Source of the DNA: Mediterranea sp. An20
GTDB taxonomy: Bacteria > Bacteroidota > Bacteroidia > Bacteroidales > Bacteroidaceae
DNA length: 64,000 nucleotides
Assembly (NCBI RefSeq): GCF_002160055.1
Contig: NZ_NFJV01000020.1
Span: 1-64,000, forward strand
Direction of reading: 5' to 3'
Part shown: piece by piece, positions 7,883 through 16,012 of the stretch
How positions within the stretch are numbered: the first letter of the stretch is position 1
Layout of the letters: every line of letters starts with the position of its first letter
Program-made: the position numbers and the translations under genes
The notes under the pieces: generated by a model
The model's database searches: none
The model's input: the letters and a program-made list of their open reading frames with translations, nothing else
What the model was told of the DNA's origin: nothing

Positions 7883-8628
7883 ATGCTACCCCATTTTCTT
7901 TAGTCGGTAAGACAATCCTAATAACGGGTGCTTCATCCGGTATCGGTCGTTCAACGGCCATAGAATGTTCTAAAATGGGAGCTCGGCTGGTTATCAGTGG
8001 GCGTAATGAAAAACGTTTATGTGAAACTTTCCGTGCATTGGAAGGTGACGGTCATTCATATATAATGGCAGATTTATCAGATGGAAGTCAGCTGGATGAA
8101 CTGGTAGAGCAATCGCCCACGTTGGATGGTTTAGTCAATAATGCAGGCATTACGGAAACGCTTCCTACGCAGTTTATTAAGCAGGAAAAACTGATTCATG
8201 TATTGGAAGTCAATACAATTGCTCCTATTATGCTTACCCAGAAACTGCTCAAGGCAAAAAAAATAGGACGTGGATCCAGTATTGTTTTTACAGGTTCCAT
8301 CAGTGGAACCTGTGTGTGTGGGGGGGGGAATGTACTTTACTCCACATCCAAAGGTGCCATACATGGCTTCATGAAAAATGCCGCGCTGGATTTATCTGTG
8401 AAAGGAATCCGTGTGAATGAAGTGTGTCCAGGCATGATAGATACACATATTTTAGATAATAGTTCCATTTCGTCTGATATGCTGGAGGTTGAAGCCGGTC
8501 GTTATCCCATGAAGCGGTTTGGAAAGCCGGAAGAAGTGGCATACGGCATTATCTACCTTTTGTCGGAAGCATCTTCTTTTGTAACGGGTACAAGCCTTGT
8601 GATAGATGGTGGTTTTACACTGCAATAA
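7879..8628 (+). CDS. SDR-family 3-oxoacyl-ACP reductase-like protein
   Basis: This 249-residue short-chain dehydrogenase has the nucleotide motif TGASSGIG (17-24), NNAG (87-90), the catalytic serine near 140, and Tyr154/Lys158 in YSTSKGA. It most resembles FabG-type 3-oxoacyl-ACP reductases. With an ACP on each side and a KAS III downstream it probably reduces a 3-ketoacyl-ACP to the 3-hydroxy form. Its codons 148-150 are a run of nine G preceded by TG repeats. A slip there would remove Tyr154 and Lys158, so the gene may switch on and off. It overlaps the ACP gene by 4 bp. Confidence 0.85.
   Translation: MNATPFSLVGKTILITGASSGIGRSTAIECSKMGARLVISGRNEKRLCETFRALEGDGHSYIMADLSDGSQLDELVEQSPTLDGLVNNAGITETLPTQFIKQEKLIHVLEVNTIAPIMLTQKLLKAKKIGRGSSIVFTGSISGTCVCGGGNVLYSTSKGAIHGFMKNAALDLSVKGIRVNEVCPGMIDTHILDNSSISSDMLEVEAGRYPMKRFGKPEEVAYGIIYLLSEASSFVTGTSLVIDGGFTLQ
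8320..8328 (+). repeat. Nine-G tract inside the SDR gene
   Basis: A run of nine G, directly after five TG repeats (8311-8320), encodes three glycines just before the catalytic tyrosine. Such tracts are classic slipped-strand mutation sites. In this window the tract is in frame. Confidence 0.8.
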
Positions 8629-8633
8629 GATAT

Positions 8634-9680
8634 ATGAAAACAATAATAGACAATATTTCGATTCAATCGGTGGTTTCCTGGTTGCCGGAAAATGTGCTTG
8701 AACTGCGTACTCTCGGAAAGTTATACGGGGAGGCAGAGGTGGAAAGTATCATCAAGGCAACAGGTGTGGAACGGGTGCGGATAGCTGATTCCGGTATGAC
8801 TTCATCGGATATGTGTCAGAAAGCCGCAGAGTATCTGATTAAGCAGGATGCAATTGATAAGTCTCAAATTGACGGCTTGGTGTTCGTGTCTCAGACAACG
8901 GATTATATACTGCCTGCTACTTCCATTTGTCTGCAAGACCGTTTGGGCTTGTCTCAGGACACTGTTTGCATGGATATTCATTATGGCTGTTCAGGTTATA
9001 TTTACGGTTTGTTTCAGGCTGCCTGCTGGATTCACTCCGGTATGTGTACGAACGTATTGGTCTTGGCAGGAGATACATCAACTCGTATGATCAATCCTAT
9101 GGATAAATCCTTGCGCATGGTATTTGGTGATTGTGGAACTGCTACGCTGGTATCTGTTGGAAGTTCTCCGATGGGGATTCATATTCAGTCGGATGGCAGC
9201 GGCTTTGACCGTTTGATTATTCCTGCTGGAGGATTCCGTATGCCTTCATCACCATTGACAGCAGTGTTGGAATACGATGAAGACAAGAATGGAAGGACTC
9301 AGAATGATTTGTACATGGACGGTATGGCCATATTCAGTTTCGCCATCAATAAAGTTCATAAAAACATTAACCAACTTCTTGAGCTAATGGGATGGAAAAA
9401 GGATTCTGTGGGTTTGTTTGCTTTGCATCAGGCTAATTCATTCATGGTCAGCCACATTTGCAAGAAGTTAAAGGTTCGTCCCGAACTCACACCTGTTCAT
9501 GTGTCGAACTATGGTAATACAGGTCCAGCTACTTTGCCTTTACTTTTTTCCGATTTGTGCGGGAAAGGCATTTATGATTTATCCAGGGTTGTAATGAGCG
9601 GATTCGGAGTCGGATTGTCTTGGGGAAGTATAGCGACAGACATGCGTAGTACCCGCTTTTATGAACCGGTCAATACATAA
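8634..9680 (+). CDS. 3-oxoacyl-ACP synthase III (KAS III, FabH-like)
   Basis: The 348-residue protein has the full KAS III triad: Cys119 in HYGCSGYIYG, His265 in ALHQAN and Asn295 in SNYGNTGPAT. The C-terminal GFGVGLSWG closes the fold. Family members condense an acyl starter (usually acyl-CoA) with malonyl-ACP to give 3-ketoacyl-ACP. Set between two ACPs, two SDRs and an AMP ligase, it probably makes a short dedicated acyl group for the polysaccharide rather than membrane lipid. It begins 5 bp after the SDR stop. A decayed second KAS III lies 2.2 kb downstream. Confidence 0.88.
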   Translation: MKTIIDNISIQSVVSWLPENVLELRTLGKLYGEAEVESIIKATGVERVRIADSGMTSSDMCQKAAEYLIKQDAIDKSQIDGLVFVSQTTDYILPATSICLQDRLGLSQDTVCMDIHYGCSGYIYGLFQAACWIHSGMCTNVLVLAGDTSTRMINPMDKSLRMVFGDCGTATLVSVGSSPMGIHIQSDGSGFDRLIIPAGGFRMPSSPLTAVLEYDEDKNGRTQNDLYMDGMAIFSFAINKVHKNINQLLELMGWKKDSVGLFALHQANSFMVSHICKKLKVRPELTPVHVSNYGNTGPATLPLLFSDLCGKGIYDLSRVVMSGFGVGLSWGSIATDMRSTRFYEPVNT

Positions 9681-9733
9681 GTGTCATTTATCTAAAATAT
9701 AAAGAATACATAATCAATAAAATCTATAAATTT

Positions 9734-9961
9734 ATGAGAGAAAAGATATTTGATATCATCAATCAGATCCGCATTTCAAAAGGGTTGTCTGCCTTGTCTG
9801 CCTTGTCGCCGAAAGATAATTTGAGGAACGACCTCGGACTGACTTCCTTTGACTTGGCTGAACTTACTGTGCGTATAGAGGATGAGTTTGACATTGATAT
9901 ATTTGAAGACGGCATAGTGAGTACAGTAGGTGAAATATATGAAAAATTGGAGCAAGCATGA
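9734..9961 (+). CDS. Acyl carrier protein 2
   Basis: This 75-residue ACP carries LRNDLGLTSFDLAEL, with Ser38 as the phosphopantetheine site, followed by IEDEFDIDI. It differs clearly from ACP 1, so the two may serve different steps: one loaded by the AMP ligase, one carrying malonyl or ketoacyl. The start ATG 9734 follows a 53-bp gap, and its stop overlaps the ligase start by 4 bp, tying this ACP to the ligase. Confidence 0.85.
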   Translation: MREKIFDIINQIRISKGLSALSALSPKDNLRNDLGLTSFDLAELTVRIEDEFDIDIFEDGIVSTVGEIYEKLEQA

Positions 9962-11178
9962 AAGATATTTTTCTGATTGATGGAAACAGAGTCTTTACAT
10001 ACGCTGATTTGTTGACGGAAGTGAATAGGGAGCCGTCTTATTTCCCATTGTTCAAGACCAATGATTTGTTTGCCTATTTTTCTAATCTGGTAAAGGCACT
10101 GATAAACAATGCTTCGTTAACCCTGTTGGATTCAGATTTGAATCCGCAGGAACTGGAAGGAGTTGATGAACATCTCATTAATAGGCCGTTTCCTCTGTCA
10201 TTGAAGACTTTTGAATCAATGGAAGATCTTGTTTCAGCTTTGTGTGTATCTGCTTCTCATATTGTTATATTTACTTCTGGCACGACAGGACAACCTAAGC
10301 GGGTAGAACATACAGTTTCAACCCTAACTCGTGCAGTACGTGTGGGTGAATGGCATGCTGATGACAGATGGGCTTATGCTTATAATCCAACCCACATGGC
10401 AGGTTTGCAGGTCTTTTTCCAGGCTTTTGAGAATAAGAATACATTGGTCAATGTGTTCCATCTTTCGCGTAGTGAGGTGTACCGGTGCATTGAAAAATAT
10501 TCCATTACCCATTTGTCTGCCACTCCTACTTTTTACCGTCTGTTGCTTCCCTATGAGAAGGCATATCCCTCAGTCCGTCGGGTTACATTAGGCGGTGAAA
10601 AAAGTGATCAGTCTTTGTATGGCACTATCCATATGATATTTCCTAGTGCAAAGATAAATAATGTTTACGCTTCAACGGAAGCAGGAACGCTTTTTGCATC
10701 TCGGGGGGATTCGTTTCAAATACCAGAAGCATTTAGGGATAAGTTTCGCGTAGAAGACGGAGAACTCCTGATACATCGTTCTTTGTTGGGAGAATCAGAC
10801 AGCTTCTTGTTTGACAGTGATTATTATCATTCGGGCGACATGATAGAGTGGGTTGATGCAGAGAAGGGAATTTTTCGCTTTAAAAGCCGCAAGAACGAGT
10901 TAATAAATGTGGGTGGTTATAAGGTTAATCCGGGAGAGGTGGAGGCTGCTATCAACAGTATGGAAGGTGTCTGCCAATCGTTAGTTTATGGTCGCCCTAA
11001 TTCAGTTTTGGGGAATATCCTTTGCGCAGAAGTTCAGTTGGAAGGAGGTACCTCCTTGAATGAGCTGGATATCCGCCGCTATCTTCAAACATGCCTTCAG
11101 GATTTCAAGATTCCAAGGCGCATAAAATTTGTAGAAACAATATCATTGACAAGAACAGGTAAACTTAAAAGGTTATGA
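9958..11178 (+). CDS. AMP-dependent acyl/aryl ligase (ANL superfamily)
   Basis: The 406-residue protein has the ANL phosphate loop FTSGTTGQPK near residue 105, the YASTEAG adenylate motif near 240, the YHSGD hinge-region motif near 295 and the C-terminal catalytic lysine in TGKLKR (Lys402). It is shorter than typical acyl-CoA synthetases because the N-terminal domain is reduced. It should activate a carboxylic acid with ATP and pass it to CoA or, given the 4-bp overlap with ACP 2, to that ACP. The acid is not predictable from sequence. The next SDR overlaps it by 4 bp. Confidence 0.85.
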   Translation: MKDIFLIDGNRVFTYADLLTEVNREPSYFPLFKTNDLFAYFSNLVKALINNASLTLLDSDLNPQELEGVDEHLINRPFPLSLKTFESMEDLVSALCVSASHIVIFTSGTTGQPKRVEHTVSTLTRAVRVGEWHADDRWAYAYNPTHMAGLQVFFQAFENKNTLVNVFHLSRSEVYRCIEKYSITHLSATPTFYRLLLPYEKAYPSVRRVTLGGEKSDQSLYGTIHMIFPSAKINNVYASTEAGTLFASRGDSFQIPEAFRDKFRVEDGELLIHRSLLGESDSFLFDSDYYHSGDMIEWVDAEKGIFRFKSRKNELINVGGYKVNPGEVEAAINSMEGVCQSLVYGRPNSVLGNILCAEVQLEGGTSLNELDIRRYLQTCLQDFKIPRRIKFVETISLTRTGKLKRL

Positions 11179-11897
11179 ACTATTTGGTAACGGGATGCTC
11201 ACGCGGAGTGGGCTTGAAAATATGCGAAGTGTTGATTCGGGAAGGACATACGGTTTACGCCGTGGCCCGTTCATATACAGAAGAATTCAAGGCGTTGGAG
11301 GCAGCTTCCGATGGACGTCTGTTCTTTAAAAGTGTGGATCTTTCAATTCCTTTTGATATTCGTCAGACATTCTTTAAGGAATATCTGACAAGTAACATTC
11401 GTCTGGACGGTTTTGTAAATAATGCTGCTGTTGCTTATGATGACATTGTGACGAATCTGAATGCAGACCGTCTGCAAGCAATGTATGCAGTCAATGTGTT
11501 CACGCCGATGATGATTACTAAATATGCCATCCGCCATATGCTCCTTCACAAAAACAAGGGCAGTATTGTACATATTTCATCCATCAGTGCGCATACCGGA
11601 TATAAGGGATTGGCTATGTATGCATCTTCTAAAGGTGCGCTTGAGGCTTTTTCAAAGAATACAGCAAGGGAATGGGGCGGAGTCGGTATCCGCTCGAATG
11701 TGGTGGTGCCTGGATTCATGGAAACGGCTATGAGTTCGACTCTAACGAATGAGCAGAAAGACCGGATCTATAAGCGTACATCATTGAAAGCAGCGACAAG
11801 TATAGAATCAGTAGCTGAAACGGTTGCATTCTTATTGTCGGAGAAAGCCAGCTCTATTACAGGGCAGAATATTTACGTGGATAATGGTACGATATAA
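11175..11897 (+). CDS. SDR-family oxidoreductase
   Basis: The 240-residue SDR has TGCSRGVG (6-13), NNAA (82-85), the serine cluster near 135-138 and Tyr149/Lys153 in YASSKGA. It resembles FabG-type reductases but differs from the first SDR, so the locus encodes two different reductions. It overlaps the ligase gene by 4 bp and is the last intact gene of the ACP module. Its stop codon runs straight into the remnant of a KAS III gene. Confidence 0.85.
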   Translation: MNYLVTGCSRGVGLKICEVLIREGHTVYAVARSYTEEFKALEAASDGRLFFKSVDLSIPFDIRQTFFKEYLTSNIRLDGFVNNAAVAYDDIVTNLNADRLQAMYAVNVFTPMMITKYAIRHMLLHKNKGSIVHISSISAHTGYKGLAMYASSKGALEAFSKNTAREWGGVGIRSNVVVPGFMETAMSSTLTNEQKDRIYKRTSLKAATSIESVAETVAFLLSEKASSITGQNIYVDNGTI

Positions 11898-12122
11898 TGG
11901 TACACAAATTTATGTTGAACTCCATTCGCAAAGTGTGTGCCTTACTAGAGGAGAAATTTTTATATCAATCTGGAGAATACCAGTAATACCGTTTTATCAA
12001 CGATGTTTATAGAATTGAAGGATTGTCTGAATGCCAGGGTCATAAAGAACGGCATGAAGGTGATGATAACAGAGTTTGGCGTGGGACTGAACTGGGGTGG
12101 AACTGTCTTAAAATTTGTTTAA
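11897..12122 (+). pseudogene. C-terminal remnant of a second KAS III gene
   Basis: From 11897 one frame reads MVHKFMLNSIRKVCALLEEK, then a single shift near the T-run at 11956-11961 leads into YINLENTSNTVLSTMFIEL and on to TEFGVGLNWGGTVLKFV, stopping at 12120-12122. This is the last quarter of a 3-oxoacyl-ACP synthase III, including the SNT (asparagine) motif and the terminal GVGLxWG. Everything before the active-site histidine region is missing. It is not a duplicate tail of the intact KAS III, whose end reads differently. It marks a recombination junction between the SDR and the aldo/keto reductase. Confidence 0.75.
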
Positions 12123-12123
12123 G

Positions 12124-13050
12124 ATGAATGATTTGCCAACTATTATTTTAAATAATGGAGTATCTATTCCTTCAATAGGAATGGGGCCTGGGATACTTGG
12201 TTATTCCGCAAGGGATAGTAAATCTTATACTAACCCATTGTGCCAATTCTCTTATAGAGTCTATAATAAGATTTGTAGATATCCCAAATTGGTGAATAAT
12301 TACGTAAATGCCATAATTAATTCATTTCATGTAGGCTTTCGTTTGATAGACTATTCGTCTTCTTATGGTGATGGGACATTAATAGGAAAAGCTATCCGGA
12401 AAAGTGGCATTGATAGGAATACGCTATTCCTTACGACAAGGATCAGCAATCAGGTTCAATGGCAAGGAAATATACGGGAGTGTCTGTTTCAACAGTTGAA
12501 AGGGATGAATACTGATTATATCGATTTATTGATGTTTCATTGGCCTGTTACAAATGTATATGTTGATACGTGGAAAGAGATGATTAAGTTGTATAAAGAA
12601 GGGTATTGTCGTGCCTTGGGAGTTGCTAATTGTCATCAGCATCATATAGAGAAATTGATGGAAGTGGCAGATATAATTCCGGCTGTTAATCAATTTGAGG
12701 TTCATCCATTGTTTACGCAAAAAACGCTAATCTCTTATTGCAGGAATTTAGGCATTCAAGTCGAATCTTATACTGCTCTTGCACGAATGGATGACAGATT
12801 ATTTCGTTTGCCTTCGCTTAAAAATATAGCTAAAAAGTATAATAAAACGGTGGCGCAAATAGTTTTGCGGTGGCATATTCAAAATGATTTAATACCTGTA
12901 GTTCGCTCGTTAAATCCAAAACGGCAGATGGAAAATATCAGTATTTTTGATTTCAAATTGTCTAGTGATGAAATGGAGGAAATAGACGGAATAAATATAA
13001 ATGCTAGAGTGCGTTATGATCCTGATAATTGCGATTTTACCATATTGTAA
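12124..13050 (+). CDS. Aldo/keto reductase with altered catalytic tetrad
   Basis: This 308-residue protein has the AKR barrel motifs. Asp76 and Tyr81 (LIDYSSSYGDG) and His139 (MFHWPV) are present. The usual catalytic lysine position falls in FLTTRIS and is arginine (Arg106). Residues about 28-62 form an insertion before the DYSSSYG strand. AKRs reduce carbonyls with NADPH; here the substrate may be a sugar or acyl intermediate. I chose ATG 12124 rather than TTG 12115 because the latter lies inside the KAS III remnant, which stops one base before this ATG. Confidence 0.8.
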   Translation: MNDLPTIILNNGVSIPSIGMGPGILGYSARDSKSYTNPLCQFSYRVYNKICRYPKLVNNYVNAIINSFHVGFRLIDYSSSYGDGTLIGKAIRKSGIDRNTLFLTTRISNQVQWQGNIRECLFQQLKGMNTDYIDLLMFHWPVTNVYVDTWKEMIKLYKEGYCRALGVANCHQHHIEKLMEVADIIPAVNQFEVHPLFTQKTLISYCRNLGIQVESYTALARMDDRLFRLPSLKNIAKKYNKTVAQIVLRWHIQNDLIPVVRSLNPKRQMENISIFDFKLSSDEMEEIDGININARVRYDPDNCDFTIL

Positions 13051-13104
13051 TAAAATGTTAAAAATAATACTTCCTAATTTTATTTATTACGCAAAGGAGC
13101 TTCA

Positions 13105-13236
13105 ATGAAGGACTTTATTAAAAAAAATAGTATAATAAATTTTAATTCCCAATTTGTTGTATTATTCGATTTACTCATATTGCTTTTGAACTATTTCATT
13201 ATTATCGTGTCTGGGATAATTGGTTGGCATTATTGA
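13105..13236 (+). CDS. Possible 43-residue membrane peptide or remnant
   Basis: A short frame from ATG 13105 is strongly hydrophobic (VVLFDLLILLLNYFIIIVSG). It starts inside the stop of an even shorter frame at 13055-13108 (MLKIILPNFIYYAKELQ) by an ATGA overlap. The pair could be translated small peptides or leftovers of a lost polysaccharide gene. I do not recognise either. Confidence 0.2.
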   Translation: MKDFIKKNSIINFNSQFVVLFDLLILLLNYFIIIVSGIIGWHY

Positions 13237-13260
13237 GTAATCATGGGTTAAAATAGAATT

Positions 13261-14793
13261 ATGACTTCAGTCAATAAGACAATAGCTAAAAATACTATTT
13301 TTCTGTATTTCCGGATGATGTTTACGATGTTAGTTACATTGTACACATCGCGCGTGATACTGGATGTATTGGGCATTACTGATTATGGCTTGTATCAGAC
13401 AGTTGGTGGGGTTGTTGGAATGCTGTCCTTTATTAATGGTGCATTAAGTGGAGGTGCTTCCCGTTTCTTAACTTTTGAATTAGGTGCAGGCAATAAAGAT
13501 AGGTTGAAAAAGACTTTTTCGACCACTTTGGTAATTCATTTAGGGTTAGCTGCTTTCTTGTTTTTGGTAAGTGAAACTATAGGCTTGTGGTTCTTGTATG
13601 ACAAGTTGGTTATTCCCGATGATAGGCTATTGGCTGTTGTGCTTGTATATCATTTGTCTATTGCGACGGCTGTTGTAAACTTGTTGACGGTTCCTTACAA
13701 TGCTAGTATAATTTCTCACGAGTGTATGGCAGCTTATGCCTATCTGAGTATTTTTGAATGTTCGGCGAAGTTATTGATTGTTTATTTGTTGGGTGTTGGC
13801 GGTTTTGATAAATTGATAACTTATGCTTTTTTGATTCTGCTGTTGCAAGTAGGAATATGGTTTTATTATATGCGTTATAGTACGTCACGATTTGAAGAAA
13901 CAAAGTTCAGTTTCTTTTTTGATAAATCCATATTCAAACGCATACTTGGCTTTTCTAGTTGGAGCCTTTTTGCACAAGGCTCTATCGCGTTGAATAGTCA
14001 AGGTATTCTATTGTTATTGAATATGTTTTTTGAGCCTGCGGTTGTGGCTGCTCGCTCTATTTCCATTCAGGTGAATATGGCTGCGAACCAGTTCGTTTCC
14101 AATTTTCGTATGGCAGTTAATCCTCAAATTGTAAAAAGATATGCAGCCAATGATAAAGAAGGTAGTAAACATTTGTTGCTTGTATCTACGAAATACTCCT
14201 ATTATTTAATGTGGGTTATTTGCTTTCCGTTATGTTTGTTGGCTAGACCTATATTGGAATTGTGGCTGGTTGAAGTGCCAGATTACACAGTCATCTTTCT
14301 CCAATTGATTTTGATACAAAGTCTTTTTCAAGTGTTTGACACTTCTTTTTATACGGCTTTGTATGCAAAAGGACAACTTCGTGAAAATGCATTGATTTCT
14401 CCATTGATAGGGTTTATTGCATTCCCTATAATTTATTTGTTGTTTAAGATGGGATATCCGCCGGTAGCTCTTTCATGGGCTATGCTGGTAGTATATGCCT
14501 TGTTGGGGTTAGTCGTTAAGCCTTTACTTCTAATTCGGATTGTGAATTATACTTGGGCAGATATTTGGCAAGTCTTTCGTCCTTGTTTGATTGTAACGAT
14601 AGTATCACTTCCTATACCATTATTAGTGAATTATTTTTGGATTAGCCTCGACAATCTCTGGCAGGATTTCCTTTTGCTGCTGATAAGCATTGTTTGTGTA
14701 GGGCTATCTGTTTGGTTTTGTGGGCTGAAACGAACAATGCGGAAATTACTAATTGACAAACTAAAAGTATTGGTTAAAATTAAAAAAGAATAG
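13261..14793 (+). CDS. wzx: Wzx-type polysaccharide flippase
   Basis: The 510-residue protein has about 12-14 hydrophobic segments and the N-terminal signature of the MATE/MOP flippase superfamily (NTIFLYFRMMFTMLVTLYTS, then VLGITDYGLY). It should move the undecaprenyl-linked repeat unit across the inner membrane. It sits upstream of the glycosyltransferases and the Wzy-like gene, the usual Wzx/Wzy arrangement. The symbol reflects role; sequence similarity among Wzx proteins is low. Confidence 0.85.
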   Translation: MTSVNKTIAKNTIFLYFRMMFTMLVTLYTSRVILDVLGITDYGLYQTVGGVVGMLSFINGALSGGASRFLTFELGAGNKDRLKKTFSTTLVIHLGLAAFLFLVSETIGLWFLYDKLVIPDDRLLAVVLVYHLSIATAVVNLLTVPYNASIISHECMAAYAYLSIFECSAKLLIVYLLGVGGFDKLITYAFLILLLQVGIWFYYMRYSTSRFEETKFSFFFDKSIFKRILGFSSWSLFAQGSIALNSQGILLLLNMFFEPAVVAARSISIQVNMAANQFVSNFRMAVNPQIVKRYAANDKEGSKHLLLVSTKYSYYLMWVICFPLCLLARPILELWLVEVPDYTVIFLQLILIQSLFQVFDTSFYTALYAKGQLRENALISPLIGFIAFPIIYLLFKMGYPPVALSWAMLVVYALLGLVVKPLLLIRIVNYTWADIWQVFRPCLIVTIVSLPIPLLVNYFWISLDNLWQDFLLLLISIVCVGLSVWFCGLKRTMRKLLIDKLKVLVKIKKE

Positions 14794-14855
14794 TATGTTG
14801 TTCAATTCATTTGAATTCTTGTTCTATTTACTAAATAGCATTAAATGACTAAATC

Positions 14856-16004
14856 ATGGAACATGTATTATTAATAGGTATCGGCGGTGTCTATAACTAC
14901 GGGTGTGAAGCCATCGTGCGGGGAACCGTAGAAATTCTGAGGGAAGTCAATCCTCAAATGCAAATAGCTTATGCTTCCTATAATTATGAGGAAGATAAAA
15001 GACGTTTGGAAGATTGTGATATCAAAATTATCCCACGTTTCCATGTAAAAAAATGGTCTTTAGCAAATATCATCCGGAAAAGCCTATCCTATGTGGGTAT
15101 CTACTATTCACTACCTTTCGACAAGACAGGCTGGTTAGACGGTTTTGATACCGTATTCTCAATAGGCGGCGACATGTACACATTATCTTCACAAAACAGA
15201 TTTGATACTTCATTGCCCACATTCTTACATAAATGCCAAACGAAAGGATTAAAATACATTTTATGGGGCGCATCTGTTGGCAAATTTGAGAAAAACCCGA
15301 AAGCGTTAAAATTCTTTTCCAAACATCTTCCGAAAATAGACTTGATAGTAGCAAGAGAGAATAATACGGTTGAGTATCTGTATTCTTTAGGTGTGGGTGA
15401 GAATTGTGAATTGGCTCCTGACCCTGCATTTTTCGTCAAGAATCCTACAAAAAAGATTTCATCCCATACCGGTACGGTCATAGGTATAAACCTCAGTCCG
15501 TTGTCGGCTCTTTATGAATATGCAGACTTAGAGGTGGCTGTCCAAAGGCAATCGGAAGCTTTAGCTCGACTGATTGATGCGATGCAGTGCCATCTTTTGT
15601 TGTTGCCTCATGTCCTTTCACCTTATATGAATGATAACGATTTGTCCTATATGCGCCTGATTTATGCGAAAATGCCTAAGGAGTATCAGTCTAGGACACA
15701 GATTGTGGAATCTGATCCGGGATTTGTTGGCATTAAGAACTTTATTTGCCAATGTGATTTTGTTATTGCAGCACGTATGCATTGTGCGATTAACGCCATA
15801 ACGATGTCAGTGCCAACGCTGTTCTTGTCGTACAGTGAGAAGGCTAAAGGCATGGCTGAATTTGTTTATGGGACAAAAGAGGCGGTTATTGGCTTGACTG
15901 AATTTGAAAATACAACTGCTGTCGTAAATAAATTGAAAAATTGGAAATATACTTCACGACTGGATGAAATACAGAAGTTTGATTTTACTAAAATCCTAAA
16001 ATAA
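14856..16004 (+). CDS. Polysaccharide pyruvyl transferase family protein
   Basis: The 382-residue protein begins LLIGIGGVYNYGCEAIVRGT and has GGDMYTLSS, YILWGASVGKFE and the late AARMHCAINAITMSVPTLFL block. These are characteristic of the CsaB/WcaK-type pyruvyl transferase family, which adds a ketal-linked pyruvate from phosphoenolpyruvate to a sugar. Such a group would make the polymer acidic. It follows wzx after 62 bp, and WecB starts 8 bp after its stop. In many Bacteroides loci the family co-occurs with an FrhB-like protein, as at 5825 here. Confidence 0.85.
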   Translation: MEHVLLIGIGGVYNYGCEAIVRGTVEILREVNPQMQIAYASYNYEEDKRRLEDCDIKIIPRFHVKKWSLANIIRKSLSYVGIYYSLPFDKTGWLDGFDTVFSIGGDMYTLSSQNRFDTSLPTFLHKCQTKGLKYILWGASVGKFEKNPKALKFFSKHLPKIDLIVARENNTVEYLYSLGVGENCELAPDPAFFVKNPTKKISSHTGTVIGINLSPLSALYEYADLEVAVQRQSEALARLIDAMQCHLLLLPHVLSPYMNDNDLSYMRLIYAKMPKEYQSRTQIVESDPGFVGIKNFICQCDFVIAARMHCAINAITMSVPTLFLSYSEKAKGMAEFVYGTKEAVIGLTEFENTTAVVNKLKNWKYTSRLDEIQKFDFTKILK

Positions 16005-16012
16005 ATCACTCT

